Below are positions 25,201 to 33,984 of a stretch of 64,000 nucleotides of DNA, piece by piece (positions within the stretch are counted from its first letter, which is position 1; every line of letters starts with the position of its first letter). Both the position numbers and the translations under genes were made by a program. The notes beneath the pieces are model-generated. The model saw only the letters and a list, made by a program, of their open reading frames with translations, made no database searches and had not been told where the DNA came from. This stretch comes from Flavihumibacter fluvii (lineage in GTDB: Bacteria; Bacteroidota; Bacteroidia; Chitinophagales; Chitinophagaceae), in NCBI RefSeq assembly GCF_018595675.2, contig NZ_CP092333.1:141001-205000 (forward strand), given 5' to 3'.

Positions 25201-25929
25201 ATGAAAACAAGTAACCGAATTTTGCTTGGACTGATTACCATCCTTGTTCTCCTTCCCGTGCTGATGCTATGGGGATTCAGGAATAAAATTGCCACAAATG
25301 ATTTTACTGTTGAAAAATACGGTTGGTCTGTCAATTCGAATAAGGAGATGCCGTTGACAGCTTCCAGGTTCATCAAATTACAGGCACCCGACAGTACGGA
25401 TATGCACTGCCAGTTGATGTTTGGTGGCAATGACCATTACCAGCTAAATAGATATGACACGGACGACAGCCTGGCTGTAATACAAGTTGCGGATACCTTA
25501 TTTTTTCGATTCATACCCGCTGCCCGTGAAGTTGGTAACCATGAAAATCCGGAATTGTATTTTAATCTCTATTTATCAGCTGCCCCGCCAATTTTTGCTG
25601 ACGGTGTAGATATTTCGGTTGATTCGATGGGCCGTGCTGATTCCCTGCAGGTGCACCTTGTAAATAATAGTAGTATCGACCTGGGTAATGATGTATCGCG
25701 GGATAAGCAGATTCAATATGGTAATATTTCAGTTACTGCAGATAATAGCAAGATCACTTTATACCCTAAGCTCAATATGCAGTCCTTGAACGTAACACTA
25801 ACCGGGAACGCTTCGCTGGATATTGATAAGGAGGCGAAAATCGGTAAAGTATCGGGCACGGTATCACCTAACGCAATGGTTAATGGACCGGCCAGTTATA
25901 TGTACCAGCTGTTATTTGATCATAATTAA
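25201..25929 (+). CDS. Membrane-anchored or secreted protein, DUF2807/GIN-like
   Basis: 242 residues from the ATG at 25201; the frame is open further upstream but that part overlaps the regulator and has no coding character. One hydrophobic N-terminal segment (LLGLITILVLLPVLMLWG) acts as signal anchor, and the rest is extracytoplasmic. The last 90 residues (SIDLGNDVSRDKQ ... LTGNASLDIDKEAKI) resemble the repeated beta-strand pattern of the head-GIN/DUF2807 family, weakly. It is the last gene of the ABC/GntR unit and overlaps the convergent M20 gene by four bases. Function unknown; an envelope sensor or accessory of the transporter is inferred. Confidence 0.7.
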   Translation: MKTSNRILLGLITILVLLPVLMLWGFRNKIATNDFTVEKYGWSVNSNKEMPLTASRFIKLQAPDSTDMHCQLMFGGNDHYQLNRYDTDDSLAVIQVADTLFFRFIPAAREVGNHENPELYFNLYLSAAPPIFADGVDISVDSMGRADSLQVHLVNNSSIDLGNDVSRDKQIQYGNISVTADNSKITLYPKLNMQSLNVTLTGNASLDIDKEAKIGKVSGTVSPNAMVNGPASYMYQLLFDHN

Positions 25930-27110
25930 ACCGTTGCTGATGCGCCGAGCCAGGCCATGATGCCCATGCCGGTTTCTATCGCCGATTCATCTATATTAAA
26001 AGTGGGGGTATGTACGCCGGAAACAATTCCTTTTTCCGCGTTCATGACACCAAGCCGGAAAAAACAGCCCGGCACCTGTTGGGTATAGTAGCCGAAATCT
26101 TCAGCACCCATTCGGATCTCGGTTTCCCCAACATTGTTTTCTCCCATATAGGTTTGGGCCAGGGCTTTGGCCGTCACGTGAAGGCGCTCATTGTTATACA
26201 CCGATGGGTAACCGATATCGATATGACAATCCACTTCAGCACCCATGCTATGTGCGGTGCCTTCTACAATCTTGCGGATCAGTTCATGTGCCCTGAAACG
26301 CCATTTTTCATCCATAGCCCTGAAAGTACCCATCAGCTTAACTTCACTTGGAATGACATTCGTAGTATGCCCGCCCTGGAAGGAAGTGATCGACAACACC
26401 GAAGCCATCTGGGGCTCCCGGTTCCTGCTGATTACCTGCTGTAAGGCGATAATGATATGTGAAGCCACGAGAATTGTATCGGCAGTGTATTGCGGTGCTG
26501 CGGCATGTCCGCCTTTACTCCGGACAGTAATATAAATTTCATCTGCGCTCGCCATTACTTTTCCTTCCCTGAAACTCAACTGGCCAACCTGCAATTGCGG
26601 ATGGACGTGTAATCCAAAAATTGCAGCCGGACGTGGATTGTCCAGTACCCCGTCCCTGATCATAAGGCTTGCGCCGCCCGGGTTTTTTTCTTCACCGGGT
26701 TGGAATATCAATTTCACGGTACCCGACCATTGGGCTTTCAGTTCCTGTAAAATCCTGGCTGCACCTAGAAGGCAGGTGGTATGTACATCATGGCCACAGG
26801 CATGCATTATTCCGGGCCGTGTAGAAACATAAGGGATATCATTTGCTTCCTGGATCGGCAGGGCATCCATGTCGGCGCGCAAGGCAACTATCCGTGATGA
26901 AGGATCATTACCCTCTATGAGGCCGACCACACCCGTTTCCGCCATAGTCGTATAAGGAATACCCATTCCGCGCAATTGTTGCTGCACATATGCACTGGTT
27001 TCAAATTCCTGGTAACTTAATTCGGGATGGGCATGCAAATGACGCCGGATGCCAATAAACTGATCTGCATAAGCTGCGGCCAACTGCCGGATACTTTGGG
27101 GTAATGACAT
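25926..27110 (-). CDS. M20-family metallopeptidase / amidohydrolase
   Basis: 394 residues, cytoplasmic. Metal-binding motifs of the M20D amidohydrolases are visible: HACGHDVHTTCLLGAA, the catalytic glutamate in FQPGEEKNPGGA, LHVHP, and the late EDFGYY. Members hydrolyse N-acyl amino acids or similar amides (IAA-amino-acid hydrolase, hippurate hydrolase, N-acetyldiaminopimelate deacetylase). Substrate cannot be told. A TATCTTTG -7 box lies only four bases before the start codon (27115-27122), suggesting a leaderless message, and the heptamer repeats occupy the position of the -33 box. Confidence 0.92.
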   Translation of the reverse strand: MSLPQSIRQLAAAYADQFIGIRRHLHAHPELSYQEFETSAYVQQQLRGMGIPYTTMAETGVVGLIEGNDPSSRIVALRADMDALPIQEANDIPYVSTRPGIMHACGHDVHTTCLLGAARILQELKAQWSGTVKLIFQPGEEKNPGGASLMIRDGVLDNPRPAAIFGLHVHPQLQVGQLSFREGKVMASADEIYITVRSKGGHAAAPQYTADTILVASHIIIALQQVISRNREPQMASVLSITSFQGGHTTNVIPSEVKLMGTFRAMDEKWRFRAHELIRKIVEGTAHSMGAEVDCHIDIGYPSVYNNERLHVTAKALAQTYMGENNVGETEIRMGAEDFGYYTQQVPGCFFRLGVMNAEKGIVSGVHTPTFNIDESAIETGMGIMAWLGASATV

Positions 27111-27114
27111 GGGG

Positions 27115-27122
27115 CAAAGATA
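27115..27122 (-). promoter_or_regulatory. -7 element of the M20 gene, leaderless
   Basis: Minus strand TATCTTTG, an exact TAnnTTTG match. Its last base is followed by four bases and then the ATG at 27110, so transcription would begin at or within a few bases of the start codon. No TTTG -33 element is visible upstream; that region is the heptamer array. Confidence 0.5.
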
Positions 27123-27124
27123 GA

Positions 27125-27216
27125 GGTAAACGGTAAACGGTAAACAGTAAACGGTAAACGGTGAGGGGAATCAAATAGGTTCTTCCCGTTCACCGTTTAC
27201 TGTTTACCGTTCACCA
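27125..27216. repeat. Inverted pair of GGTRAAC heptamer arrays
   Basis: Left arm 27125-27166: five tandem heptamers GGTAAAC (one AGTAAAC) and a degenerate sixth. Right arm about 27185-27216: the same heptamers on the opposite strand, including the AGTAAAC variant in matching position. About 20 bases separate the arms, so an imperfect hairpin of some 30 bp is possible. It lies between the SPOR gene stop and the M20 start. Confidence 0.9.
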
Positions 27217-27229
27217 TTCAATTCTCTCC

Positions 27230-27655
27230 CTACTCACTGCTCTTATCCGGATTCACTTCCACTGTATCGTTAACGATAAATAAATTTTGGCTGAATTCCT
27301 TGCTCAACTGCCGTTGCACTTGTTCAGCATCCTTCCTGTTGATAAAATTCCCCACCCTGAGGCGGAAATAAGGAGCCTGGTACAAGAGGTAGGCCTTTAA
27401 TTCAGGATATAATGTATATACTTTGGTCTTTGCCTGGATGGCTGCATTCCTGTCGGTGGTATTGATCACCTGTATCCTGAATCCCGGGGAATTCCTGCGC
27501 GATTCGCGGGAGGTTGCTTCATTGATCTCTACCTGTTTTTTAACGAGCAGGTCTATCCGCGGATCTTTATGCACAGCAACGGTCGTTGAATCGACCTGGG
27601 CAAACGCACCCGGGGAAAGGAAAACAATAGCGGCAAATAACAGATAATGTCTCAT
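27230..27655 (-). CDS. Secreted SPOR-domain protein
   Basis: 141 residues: signal peptide (YLLFAAIVFLSPGAFAQ), a short linker, and a SPOR domain from about 67 (FRIQVINTTDRNAAIQAKT ... YFRLRVGNFINRKDAEQV). SPOR domains bind denuded peptidoglycan glycan strands, typically at division sites or in envelope proteins. Here it is the whole mature protein. It follows deoC by 34 bases on the same strand, a placement seen as co-transcription without clear functional link. Confidence 0.9.
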   Translation of the reverse strand: MRHYLLFAAIVFLSPGAFAQVDSTTVAVHKDPRIDLLVKKQVEINEATSRESRRNSPGFRIQVINTTDRNAAIQAKTKVYTLYPELKAYLLYQAPYFRLRVGNFINRKDAEQVQRQLSKEFSQNLFIVNDTVEVNPDKSSE

Positions 27656-27689
27656 ATGATGTATAAATCAAATTTCCCGCCAATTTTTT

Positions 27690-28364
27690 TTAATAGTTCG
27701 CCAATTGGTGATCCGGCGCGCCCGTTACAATGGCCACACTGGCACTGCATCCCAGTCGCGAAGCTCCTGCGTCGACCAATGCCTTTGCAAAGGCATAATC
27801 CCGGATGCCCCCCGAGGCTTTAATTTTAACACTTTCCGGTAAATGCTTTTTCATCAGGTGAACCGCTTCCAGGCTGGCCCCTTTTTCGGCATATCCTGTT
27901 GACGTTTTCATATAATCGATGCCTAATCCACCCAACTTCTCACAGCACCGGATTATTTCCTCATCACTCAGGATACCAGACTCGATGATTACTTTCAGCA
28001 GCCGTCCTTTATTATGGCAGACTTCCCGCAACAGGCTCACCTCTTTCTGGATATAAGCCCAGTCATTCTGGCGCAGGGCAATCAGGTTGATCACCATATC
28101 AATTTCATGCGCGCCATCCACAACTGCCAGGATAGTTTCAGCCACTTTTGCCTCTGTGACCGAATACCCAAAAGGGAAGCCGGTGACCGTGGCTATTTTT
28201 ACGGATGTCGGGGCCAGGATGGTGGCCACCCTTTTTACAAATGGCGGGGGAATACAAACTGCGGGAAATCCATATTGAACGGCTTCGGAACACAATCGCT
28301 CAATTTCTGAAATGGTGGTTGTTGGTTTAAGGACCGTATGGTCAATACATTCGGCGATATTCAT
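27690..28364 (-). CDS. deoC: Deoxyribose-phosphate aldolase
   Basis: 224 residues, full length. The Schiff-base lysine K153 lies in GIDYMKTSTGYAEKGA and the second conserved lysine in VKIKASGGIRDY. It cleaves 2-deoxyribose 5-phosphate to glyceraldehyde 3-phosphate and acetaldehyde in deoxynucleoside catabolism. No other deo genes are near; it shares a strand with the SPOR gene downstream and is divergent from the amidohydrolase operon. Confidence 0.96.
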   Translation of the reverse strand: MNIAECIDHTVLKPTTTISEIERLCSEAVQYGFPAVCIPPPFVKRVATILAPTSVKIATVTGFPFGYSVTEAKVAETILAVVDGAHEIDMVINLIALRQNDWAYIQKEVSLLREVCHNKGRLLKVIIESGILSDEEIIRCCEKLGGLGIDYMKTSTGYAEKGASLEAVHLMKKHLPESVKIKASGGIRDYAFAKALVDAGASRLGCSASVAIVTGAPDHQLANY

Positions 28365-28450
28365 ATATAAAGGCCGTTGGTAAAATTCGGTAATCTAAGT
28401 TAGGCCATTTACTTATATTCGGCCAACACACGATTAAAACACACACATTC

Positions 28451-31400
28451 ATGAGAAAATTTCTGCACCCGGCATCGGGTAGGGGGCTGATGCTATTGAT
28501 CACCGCCCTCTTCCTGGTGTCCCTCACGTATGCACAACCGACATTCCCGGTGAATGGCATCAGCGGTGAAAAACCGACGACCTATGCTTTCACCAATGCA
28601 ACAATTATCACTAATGAAAAAACAACCTTACCCGTTGCCACTCTATTGGTGAAAGATGGCAGGATCATCGCTGCCGGAACCAATGTATCTATTCCAAAAG
28701 ATGCCATGGTAGTGGATTGCAAAGGGAAATTCATTTATCCATCTTTCATTGACGTATATAGCGATTATGGTATGCCTGCTGTTGAACGGCAGCCAAGGGC
28801 GTTTAATTACAGCGCCCCGGCCCAGCTGACCTCTACCCAGAAAGGGGCTTATGGCTGGAACCAGGCCATCCGAAGCGATGTTTCTGCGGCTGCAATTTTT
28901 GTGGCTGATGACAGCAAGGCCAAACAATTGCGTGACCTTGGTTTTGGTACCGTGCTCACCCACCAGAAAGATGGTATCGCCCGCGGGACCGGCGCCCTGG
29001 TTACCCTGGCTAATGAAAAGGAAAATAAAGTGATCCTTAAGGAAAAAGCGGCAGCGCATTATTCTTTTAGCAAGGGTTCTTCCACCCAAAGTTATCCGGG
29101 TAGTTTGATGGGTGCTATCGCGCTGCTGCGGCAGACTTTCATCGACGCTAAATGGTATACGACCAATACAGAAAAGGAGGGACTGAACCTCACACTGAAA
29201 GCCTGGAATGACAATCTTTCCCTGCCACAGGTGTTTGAAGCCAATGATAAATGGAATGACCTCCGCGCTGATAAAATCGGCGATGAATTTGGCGTGCAAT
29301 ATATTATCAAGGCTGGCGGCAACGAATACCAGCGCATGGAAGACATGGTCGCTTCAAAAGCTGGTTTTATCCTGCCCCTGAACTTCCCCCTTGCTATGGA
29401 TGTGGAAGACCCGAATGATGCCCGCTTCGTAGCGCTGGCCGATCTGAAACACTGGGAACTGGCCCCCACCAATCCCGCTGCTTTTGAAAAAGCCAATATC
29501 CCGTTTTGCCTCAGCACCGCGGACCTGAAAGATGCCAAACAATTTACGGCCAACCTCAGGAAAGCGATTGAATATGGATTGAGTGAATCTAAAGCACTGG
29601 AAGCGCTTACCCGCACTCCGGCCACTTTATTGGGCATATACAACCAGGTGGGCAGCCTCGAACCCGGCAAATGGGCCAATTTTATTATTACCTCCGGCCC
29701 GGTCTTCAATGAAAAAACCATCATTTTCCAGAACTGGATCCAGGGTGAGAAATATGCCCTGAATGAATCAGGCTGGTCTTCTTCATCCGGACAATACAAT
29801 CTTGCCCTGGTGTCTGAAAAGGGCACTTCTAATTATACGCTTGACCTGAAATCCAACAGCAGCGCCAACATAATCGGCAAAGACACCATTGCCGCCAAGA
29901 TCAGCAATGATGGCAAGCTGGTTCGGTTGAGCTTCCCAGAGAGTAAGTTATCAAAGAAAACGATCCGCTTAAGCGGCGTAAATAACAGCGGCCAATGGCA
30001 GGGTACCGGTGAAGATGGTGCCGGCACCAAACTGATGTGGACCGCCACCTTAACAAAATCAACCTCGCCAAAGGAAGACAGCACCAAAAAGAAACCGGTC
30101 CCCGAGCTGGGAAAGGTCACCTATCCTTTCAATGCATATGGATTTGAGACTATGCCACAACAACAATCCCTACTCATCAGGAATGCTACGGTCTGGACCA
30201 ATGAAAAGGAAGGCAAACTCGAGGGTGTTGATGTATTGGTGAAAAACGGCAAGATCGCTGCAGTTGGTAAGGGACTTCCGGACGGCGGTGCTACTATCGT
30301 TGATGGCACCGGGAAACACCTGACTGCCGGGGTTATAGACGAACATTCCCATATCGCTGCGGCCTCCATTAATGAAGGTGCACAATCGGTTACTTCTGAG
30401 GTTCGCATAGCCGACAACCTTTACCCGGATGATATCAATATCTACCGCCAGTTAAGCGGCGGTGTCACATCTTCCCATATCCTGCATGGCTCCGCCAATA
30501 CGATCGGTGGACAAACCCAATTGATCAAATTACGCTGGGGTGCCAATGCAGATGGATTGAAATTTGCTAACTGGGACCCTTTCATCAAATTCGCCCTTGG
30601 TGAGAATGTGAAACGTACAGGCGCCTCACAAAACAATCGCTTCCCGGATAGCCGCATGGGGGTGGAAGAGGTCCTGGCAGATGCGTTCAACCGTGCCCGT
30701 GATTATGAAAACTCCATCAGGGCCATAACCGGTTCAGCAGGTGGCAAAAAAGGCGCAGCTGCCGTAAACCCATTTACCACGGTACGCCGCGATCTTGAAC
30801 TCGATGCACTCGTGGAGATCCTGAATAAGAAAAGGTTCATCACCTGTCACTCTTATGTGCAGAGTGAGATCACTTCGGCCATGCGGGTAGGGGATAAGTA
30901 TGGTTTCAGCTTCAATACATTTACCCATATCCTTGAAGGCTATAAAGTGGCGGATAAAATGAAAGCCCATGGTGCCAATGCATCCAGCTTCAGTGATTGG
31001 TGGAATTATAAAATGGAAGTGGTGGATGCTATTCCCTATAATGCTGCCATCATGCAAAAGGTTGGTCTGAATGTGGCCATCAATTCCGATGATGCTGAGA
31101 TGGCCCGCCGCCTGAACCAGGAAGCCGCCAAAAGCGTGAAATACGGCGGGATGCCTGAAGAGGACGCGCTTAAGATGGTTACCCTCAACCCGGCGAAAAT
31201 GCTGCATGTGGATGACCGGGTTGGTAGTATTAAAGTGGGCAAGGATGCGGACCTGGTACTATGGTCCGATAACCCGCTGAGTATTTATGCAAAAGCAGAA
31301 AAGACTATTGTGGACGGCATCATATATTTCGACCGGGAGAAGGACAAGGACTTGCGTGTTAAGATTGCTGCTGAAAGAAGCCGCCTTATACAGAAAATGA

Positions 31401-31534
31401 TGGGGGAGAAGAAAGGTGGTGCGGCAGTCCAGCCTGCCCAGGCCAGCATGGAACTGATGCATTCCTGCAGCGATCACAGCCATAACCATGGTTTACTGGT
31501 GATTGATGCCGACGAAACAATTGCAAACAATTAA
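28451..31534 (+). CDS. Secreted tandem amidohydrolase, second domain catalytic
   Basis: 1027 residues with a signal peptide (LLITALFLVSLTYAQ). Two amidohydrolase-like TIM barrels follow. In domain 1 (about 40-440) the metal motif after the first beta strand is IDVYSDYG, with no His-x-His, so it probably cannot bind metal. Domain 2 (about 570-1000) has VIDEHSHI (His-x-His), TCHSYVQSE, FTHILEGYKV and NSDDAEMARR (catalytic Asp). The end is His-rich (HSCSDHSHNHG). Similar fused proteins are annotated as imidazolonepropionase-like or prolidase-like amidohydrolases of unknown substrate. Start codon confirmed by the signal peptide. Confidence 0.88.
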   Translation: MRKFLHPASGRGLMLLITALFLVSLTYAQPTFPVNGISGEKPTTYAFTNATIITNEKTTLPVATLLVKDGRIIAAGTNVSIPKDAMVVDCKGKFIYPSFIDVYSDYGMPAVERQPRAFNYSAPAQLTSTQKGAYGWNQAIRSDVSAAAIFVADDSKAKQLRDLGFGTVLTHQKDGIARGTGALVTLANEKENKVILKEKAAAHYSFSKGSSTQSYPGSLMGAIALLRQTFIDAKWYTTNTEKEGLNLTLKAWNDNLSLPQVFEANDKWNDLRADKIGDEFGVQYIIKAGGNEYQRMEDMVASKAGFILPLNFPLAMDVEDPNDARFVALADLKHWELAPTNPAAFEKANIPFCLSTADLKDAKQFTANLRKAIEYGLSESKALEALTRTPATLLGIYNQVGSLEPGKWANFIITSGPVFNEKTIIFQNWIQGEKYALNESGWSSSSGQYNLALVSEKGTSNYTLDLKSNSSANIIGKDTIAAKISNDGKLVRLSFPESKLSKKTIRLSGVNNSGQWQGTGEDGAGTKLMWTATLTKSTSPKEDSTKKKPVPELGKVTYPFNAYGFETMPQQQSLLIRNATVWTNEKEGKLEGVDVLVKNGKIAAVGKGLPDGGATIVDGTGKHLTAGVIDEHSHIAAASINEGAQSVTSEVRIADNLYPDDINIYRQLSGGVTSSHILHGSANTIGGQTQLIKLRWGANADGLKFANWDPFIKFALGENVKRTGASQNNRFPDSRMGVEEVLADAFNRARDYENSIRAITGSAGGKKGAAAVNPFTTVRRDLELDALVEILNKKRFITCHSYVQSEITSAMRVGDKYGFSFNTFTHILEGYKVADKMKAHGANASSFSDWWNYKMEVVDAIPYNAAIMQKVGLNVAINSDDAEMARRLNQEAAKSVKYGGMPEEDALKMVTLNPAKMLHVDDRVGSIKVGKDADLVLWSDNPLSIYAKAEKTIVDGIIYFDREKDKDLRVKIAAERSRLIQKMMGEKKGGAAVQPAQASMELMHSCSDHSHNHGLLVIDADETIANN

Positions 31535-31544
31535 AGAATCAACC

Positions 31545-32849
31545 ATGAAAATGTATGTATATAAAATGATCATCGCCCTGCTTTTTTCCACGGCAGTATT
31601 TGCGCAGGAAACAGTGTACCCGGCCAAACCTTACGCCGGCCTCCTGTTTATTAAGAACGCTATTGTACATGTTGGAAACGGCCAGGTATTGGAGAACGTC
31701 ACCATACAGGTGAACAATGGCAAGATTGAAAAGATCGGCAAGGACCTGCCCATCCCTATGGACGATGTAAAAGTATTTGATGTAAAAGGCCATCACGTTT
31801 ACCCCGGATTGATCCTTTCCGGTTCTTTACTTGGACTGGTAGAAGTGAACAGTGTGCGGGCAACGATCGACCATACCGAAATTGGCAATTTTAATCCGTC
31901 TATCCGTTCCATTGTGGCTTATAATACTGATTCAAAAGTGATCAATACCTTAAGGAGTAATGGAATTTTGCTGGCGAATATTACACCGCAGGGCGGACTG
32001 ATCAGCGGCTCTTCATCGGTGGTACAACTGGATGCCTGGAACTATGAAGACGCAGCGTATAAGTTGGATAATGGTATCCACCTCAATATGCCTTCTTTGT
32101 TGGTCCGGCCTAATGCATCCGGCGGCGGTCCTGCAGTACCCGCAGTTGACCCTGTAAAAAAGAGCCTGGAAGATATCGAAGGGATCAAAGCGTTTTTCAG
32201 GGAGGCCCAGGCGTATTCCAATGAAACAAAACATACGGCGACCAACCTGAAATACGAAGCTGTAAAAGGTTTGTTCAACAAGTCGCAGAAGTTGTTTGTG
32301 CATTGCGATATTGTAAAGGAAATGCTGGTGGCCGTTGATTTTGCCAAAGACTTCGGGATGGATGTGGTGATCGTGGGCGGTAGTGAAAGCTATCAGCTTG
32401 CCCCGCTTTTAAAGGCGAATAATATTGCCGTGATCCTGAACCAGATGCATAGTTTGCCTACACTCGCTGATGACGATGTTGACCAGCCGTATAAAGCCGC
32501 TACTGCTTTACAGCAGGCTGGTGTTTTATATGCGATCAACGATGAGGATGGCCAGACCCGCGGAAGGAACCTGCCCTTTAATGCCGGGACTGCCGCTGCA
32601 TATGGCATTACCAAAGAACAGGCTTTACAGGCGATCACCCTGAATGCTGCTACCATACTGGGAATAGGTGATCGTACCGGTTCGCTTGAACCTGGTAAGG
32701 ATGCCAATATCGTCGTAAGTGAAGGCGATATCCTGGATATGCGGACCAGTATCATCACGCATGCATTTATCCAGGGCCGGCTTATTGACCTGACGGATAA
32801 ACACAAACAATTATACGAGCGCTATAAGCAGAAATACGATATTAAATAA
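31545..32849 (+). CDS. Secreted amidohydrolase-like protein, apparently lacking the metal motif
   Basis: 434 residues from the ATG at 31545; an ATG at 31503 lies inside the previous gene and lacks a signal peptide, while MYVYKMIIALLFSTAVFAQ is one. The fold is amidohydrolase-like (urease alpha-type beta-sandwich at both ends: GKIEKIGKDLP, LEPGKDANIVVSEGD), but after VYPGLI comes LSGSLLG in place of D-x-H-x-H, so the metal site is missing. It starts 10 bases after the preceding amidohydrolase and so is co-transcribed with it, possibly as a non-catalytic partner subunit. Confidence 0.87.
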   Translation: MKMYVYKMIIALLFSTAVFAQETVYPAKPYAGLLFIKNAIVHVGNGQVLENVTIQVNNGKIEKIGKDLPIPMDDVKVFDVKGHHVYPGLILSGSLLGLVEVNSVRATIDHTEIGNFNPSIRSIVAYNTDSKVINTLRSNGILLANITPQGGLISGSSSVVQLDAWNYEDAAYKLDNGIHLNMPSLLVRPNASGGGPAVPAVDPVKKSLEDIEGIKAFFREAQAYSNETKHTATNLKYEAVKGLFNKSQKLFVHCDIVKEMLVAVDFAKDFGMDVVIVGGSESYQLAPLLKANNIAVILNQMHSLPTLADDDVDQPYKAATALQQAGVLYAINDEDGQTRGRNLPFNAGTAAAYGITKEQALQAITLNAATILGIGDRTGSLEPGKDANIVVSEGDILDMRTSIITHAFIQGRLIDLTDKHKQLYERYKQKYDIK

Positions 32850-32862
32850 TTACTAAAGCAAT

Positions 32863-32899
32863 TGAAACGTGGAAGCCAAACTTCCACGTTTCAGTTTTT
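32863..32899 (+). terminator. Terminator of the amidohydrolase operon
   Basis: 13-bp perfect arms (TGAAACGTGGAAG / CTTCCACGTTTCA) around CCAAA, followed by GTTTTTA. It is 13 bases after the operon's stop. Confidence 0.85.
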
Positions 32900-33030
32900 A
32901 GTCCTATATTTATCCGGAAGGTTACCTTTTATGGTTTCCGGAATTAATTGAAAGCGCTTTCCCTAACATTGCTTGTTTATTAACGAGCAGCCATACAAAA
33001 AACATTTACTAACAAAAAAAATGTTATTGT

Positions 33031-33480
33031 ATGAAAAAGCAATTCCTCACCGCAGTTTCCTTACGTTTATTATTCGCTTCAGTAGTATTGGCCCCTGGTG
33101 CAACAGCATCCGCAACAGGCGTTAAAAGCAATGACTTTATGGTACGCCCGGTTTACAAGGTGGACAGCCTCATGGCTGTACAGCCCGAGATCCGGTACAT
33201 CGGGTATAACGAAGACTACTATTACTTTGAAGTACAGATCAGTAATCCATCCGCCAGTAAACTGGATATCGTGCTGACTGATAAGTCCACGAAAAACATA
33301 TTGTATACTGATTCATTTACAGACATTAATTACCTGAAAAAAGTGGCCATCCCGCGCGAGAATGTCCTGCTGCAATGGGATGTCACCAATAAGTCGATAA
33401 AAGGAAAAACCGGTCAGCGAACCTATTCGCTAAGCACAGCAGTAAAAATCAAAGAGGAAGTAAAAGTAACCCGGCTTTAA
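33031..33480 (+). CDS. Secreted protein of unknown function
   Basis: 149 residues with a signal peptide (LTAVSLRLLFASVVLAPGATASA, cleavage around 28). The mature part is rich in beta-strand-forming residues with a Tyr cluster (GYNEDYYYFEVQISNP), in the style of small Bacteroidota cell-envelope proteins. I recognise no family. It is followed after nine bases by a strong hairpin, then directly by the lipoprotein gene. The region before it (32900-33030) holds A/T-rich sequence without a clear -7 box. Confidence 0.75.
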   Translation: MKKQFLTAVSLRLLFASVVLAPGATASATGVKSNDFMVRPVYKVDSLMAVQPEIRYIGYNEDYYYFEVQISNPSASKLDIVLTDKSTKNILYTDSFTDINYLKKVAIPRENVLLQWDVTNKSIKGKTGQRTYSLSTAVKIKEEVKVTRL

Positions 33481-33489
33481 GGTTTATGG

Positions 33490-33525
33490 AATAGTTATTG
33501 TACCTGTTTAGGTACAATAACTATT
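33490..33525 (+). terminator. 15-bp hairpin between secreted protein and lipoprotein start
   Basis: Perfect 15-bp arms at 33490-33504 and 33511-33525 around loop TGTTTA, mostly A/T with a TACC/GGTA base near the loop. It begins nine bases after the upstream stop and its 3' arm ends two bases before the ATG at 33528. There is no good T run (TTATG follows), so it is either a weak terminator or an element controlling entry of ribosomes on the lipoprotein gene. Confidence 0.7.
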
Positions 33526-33527
33526 TT

Positions 33528-33944
33528 ATGAAGTTCCTCAGACTGGCGTTTTTACTTGCCCTGCCTTTATTGACTATGCAGTTTGCCTGTTCAAAGTCCA
33601 ATGACAACTCAGGCAATAATCCACCATATACAAGTGGAACCTGGATCGTGCATTTATTTACAGACAGCGGTACAGACGAAACCAGCGATTTTGCAGGCTA
33701 TGATTTTGTATTTGCCACCGATGGTAAACTTACAGCCACGAAATCTGGCGTAACTACCACGGGTACCTGGTCTGCCCGTACGGATGACGGCAAGCAAAAG
33801 CTCGAACTGAACCTGGTTACTACTGATGCTGTATTGATGCAGGTCAATAATGATTGGATCATTCTCAGTTCTTCTTCTTCATTATTGGAACTGGGCGATG
33901 ATAATGGTGCTTCTGGTGAAGTCCTTCATTTTATGAAGAAATAA
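33528..33944 (+). CDS. Lipoprotein with lipocalin-like domain
   Basis: 138 residues from the ATG at 33528 (MKFLRLAFLLALPLL), with a lipobox ending in C21 (MQFACSK). An earlier start 10 codons upstream lies within the hairpin and would spoil the signal. The mature part (GTWIVHLFTDSG, DFAGYDFVFATDGKLTATK, GTWSARTDD) fits the lipocalin-like small lipoproteins common in Bacteroidota. Ligand unknown; probably attached to an outer membrane leaflet. Confidence 0.82.
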   Translation: MKFLRLAFLLALPLLTMQFACSKSNDNSGNNPPYTSGTWIVHLFTDSGTDETSDFAGYDFVFATDGKLTATKSGVTTTGTWSARTDDGKQKLELNLVTTDAVLMQVNNDWIILSSSSSLLELGDDNGASGEVLHFMKK

Positions 33945-33984
33945 TTCATTTTTTGCTATTAACTTAAGCAGCTAATTACTGCTT

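Noticed and set aside
27125..27216. Heptamer arrays as CRISPR
   Set aside because: Units are 7 bases and contiguous, with no spacers and no cas genes.
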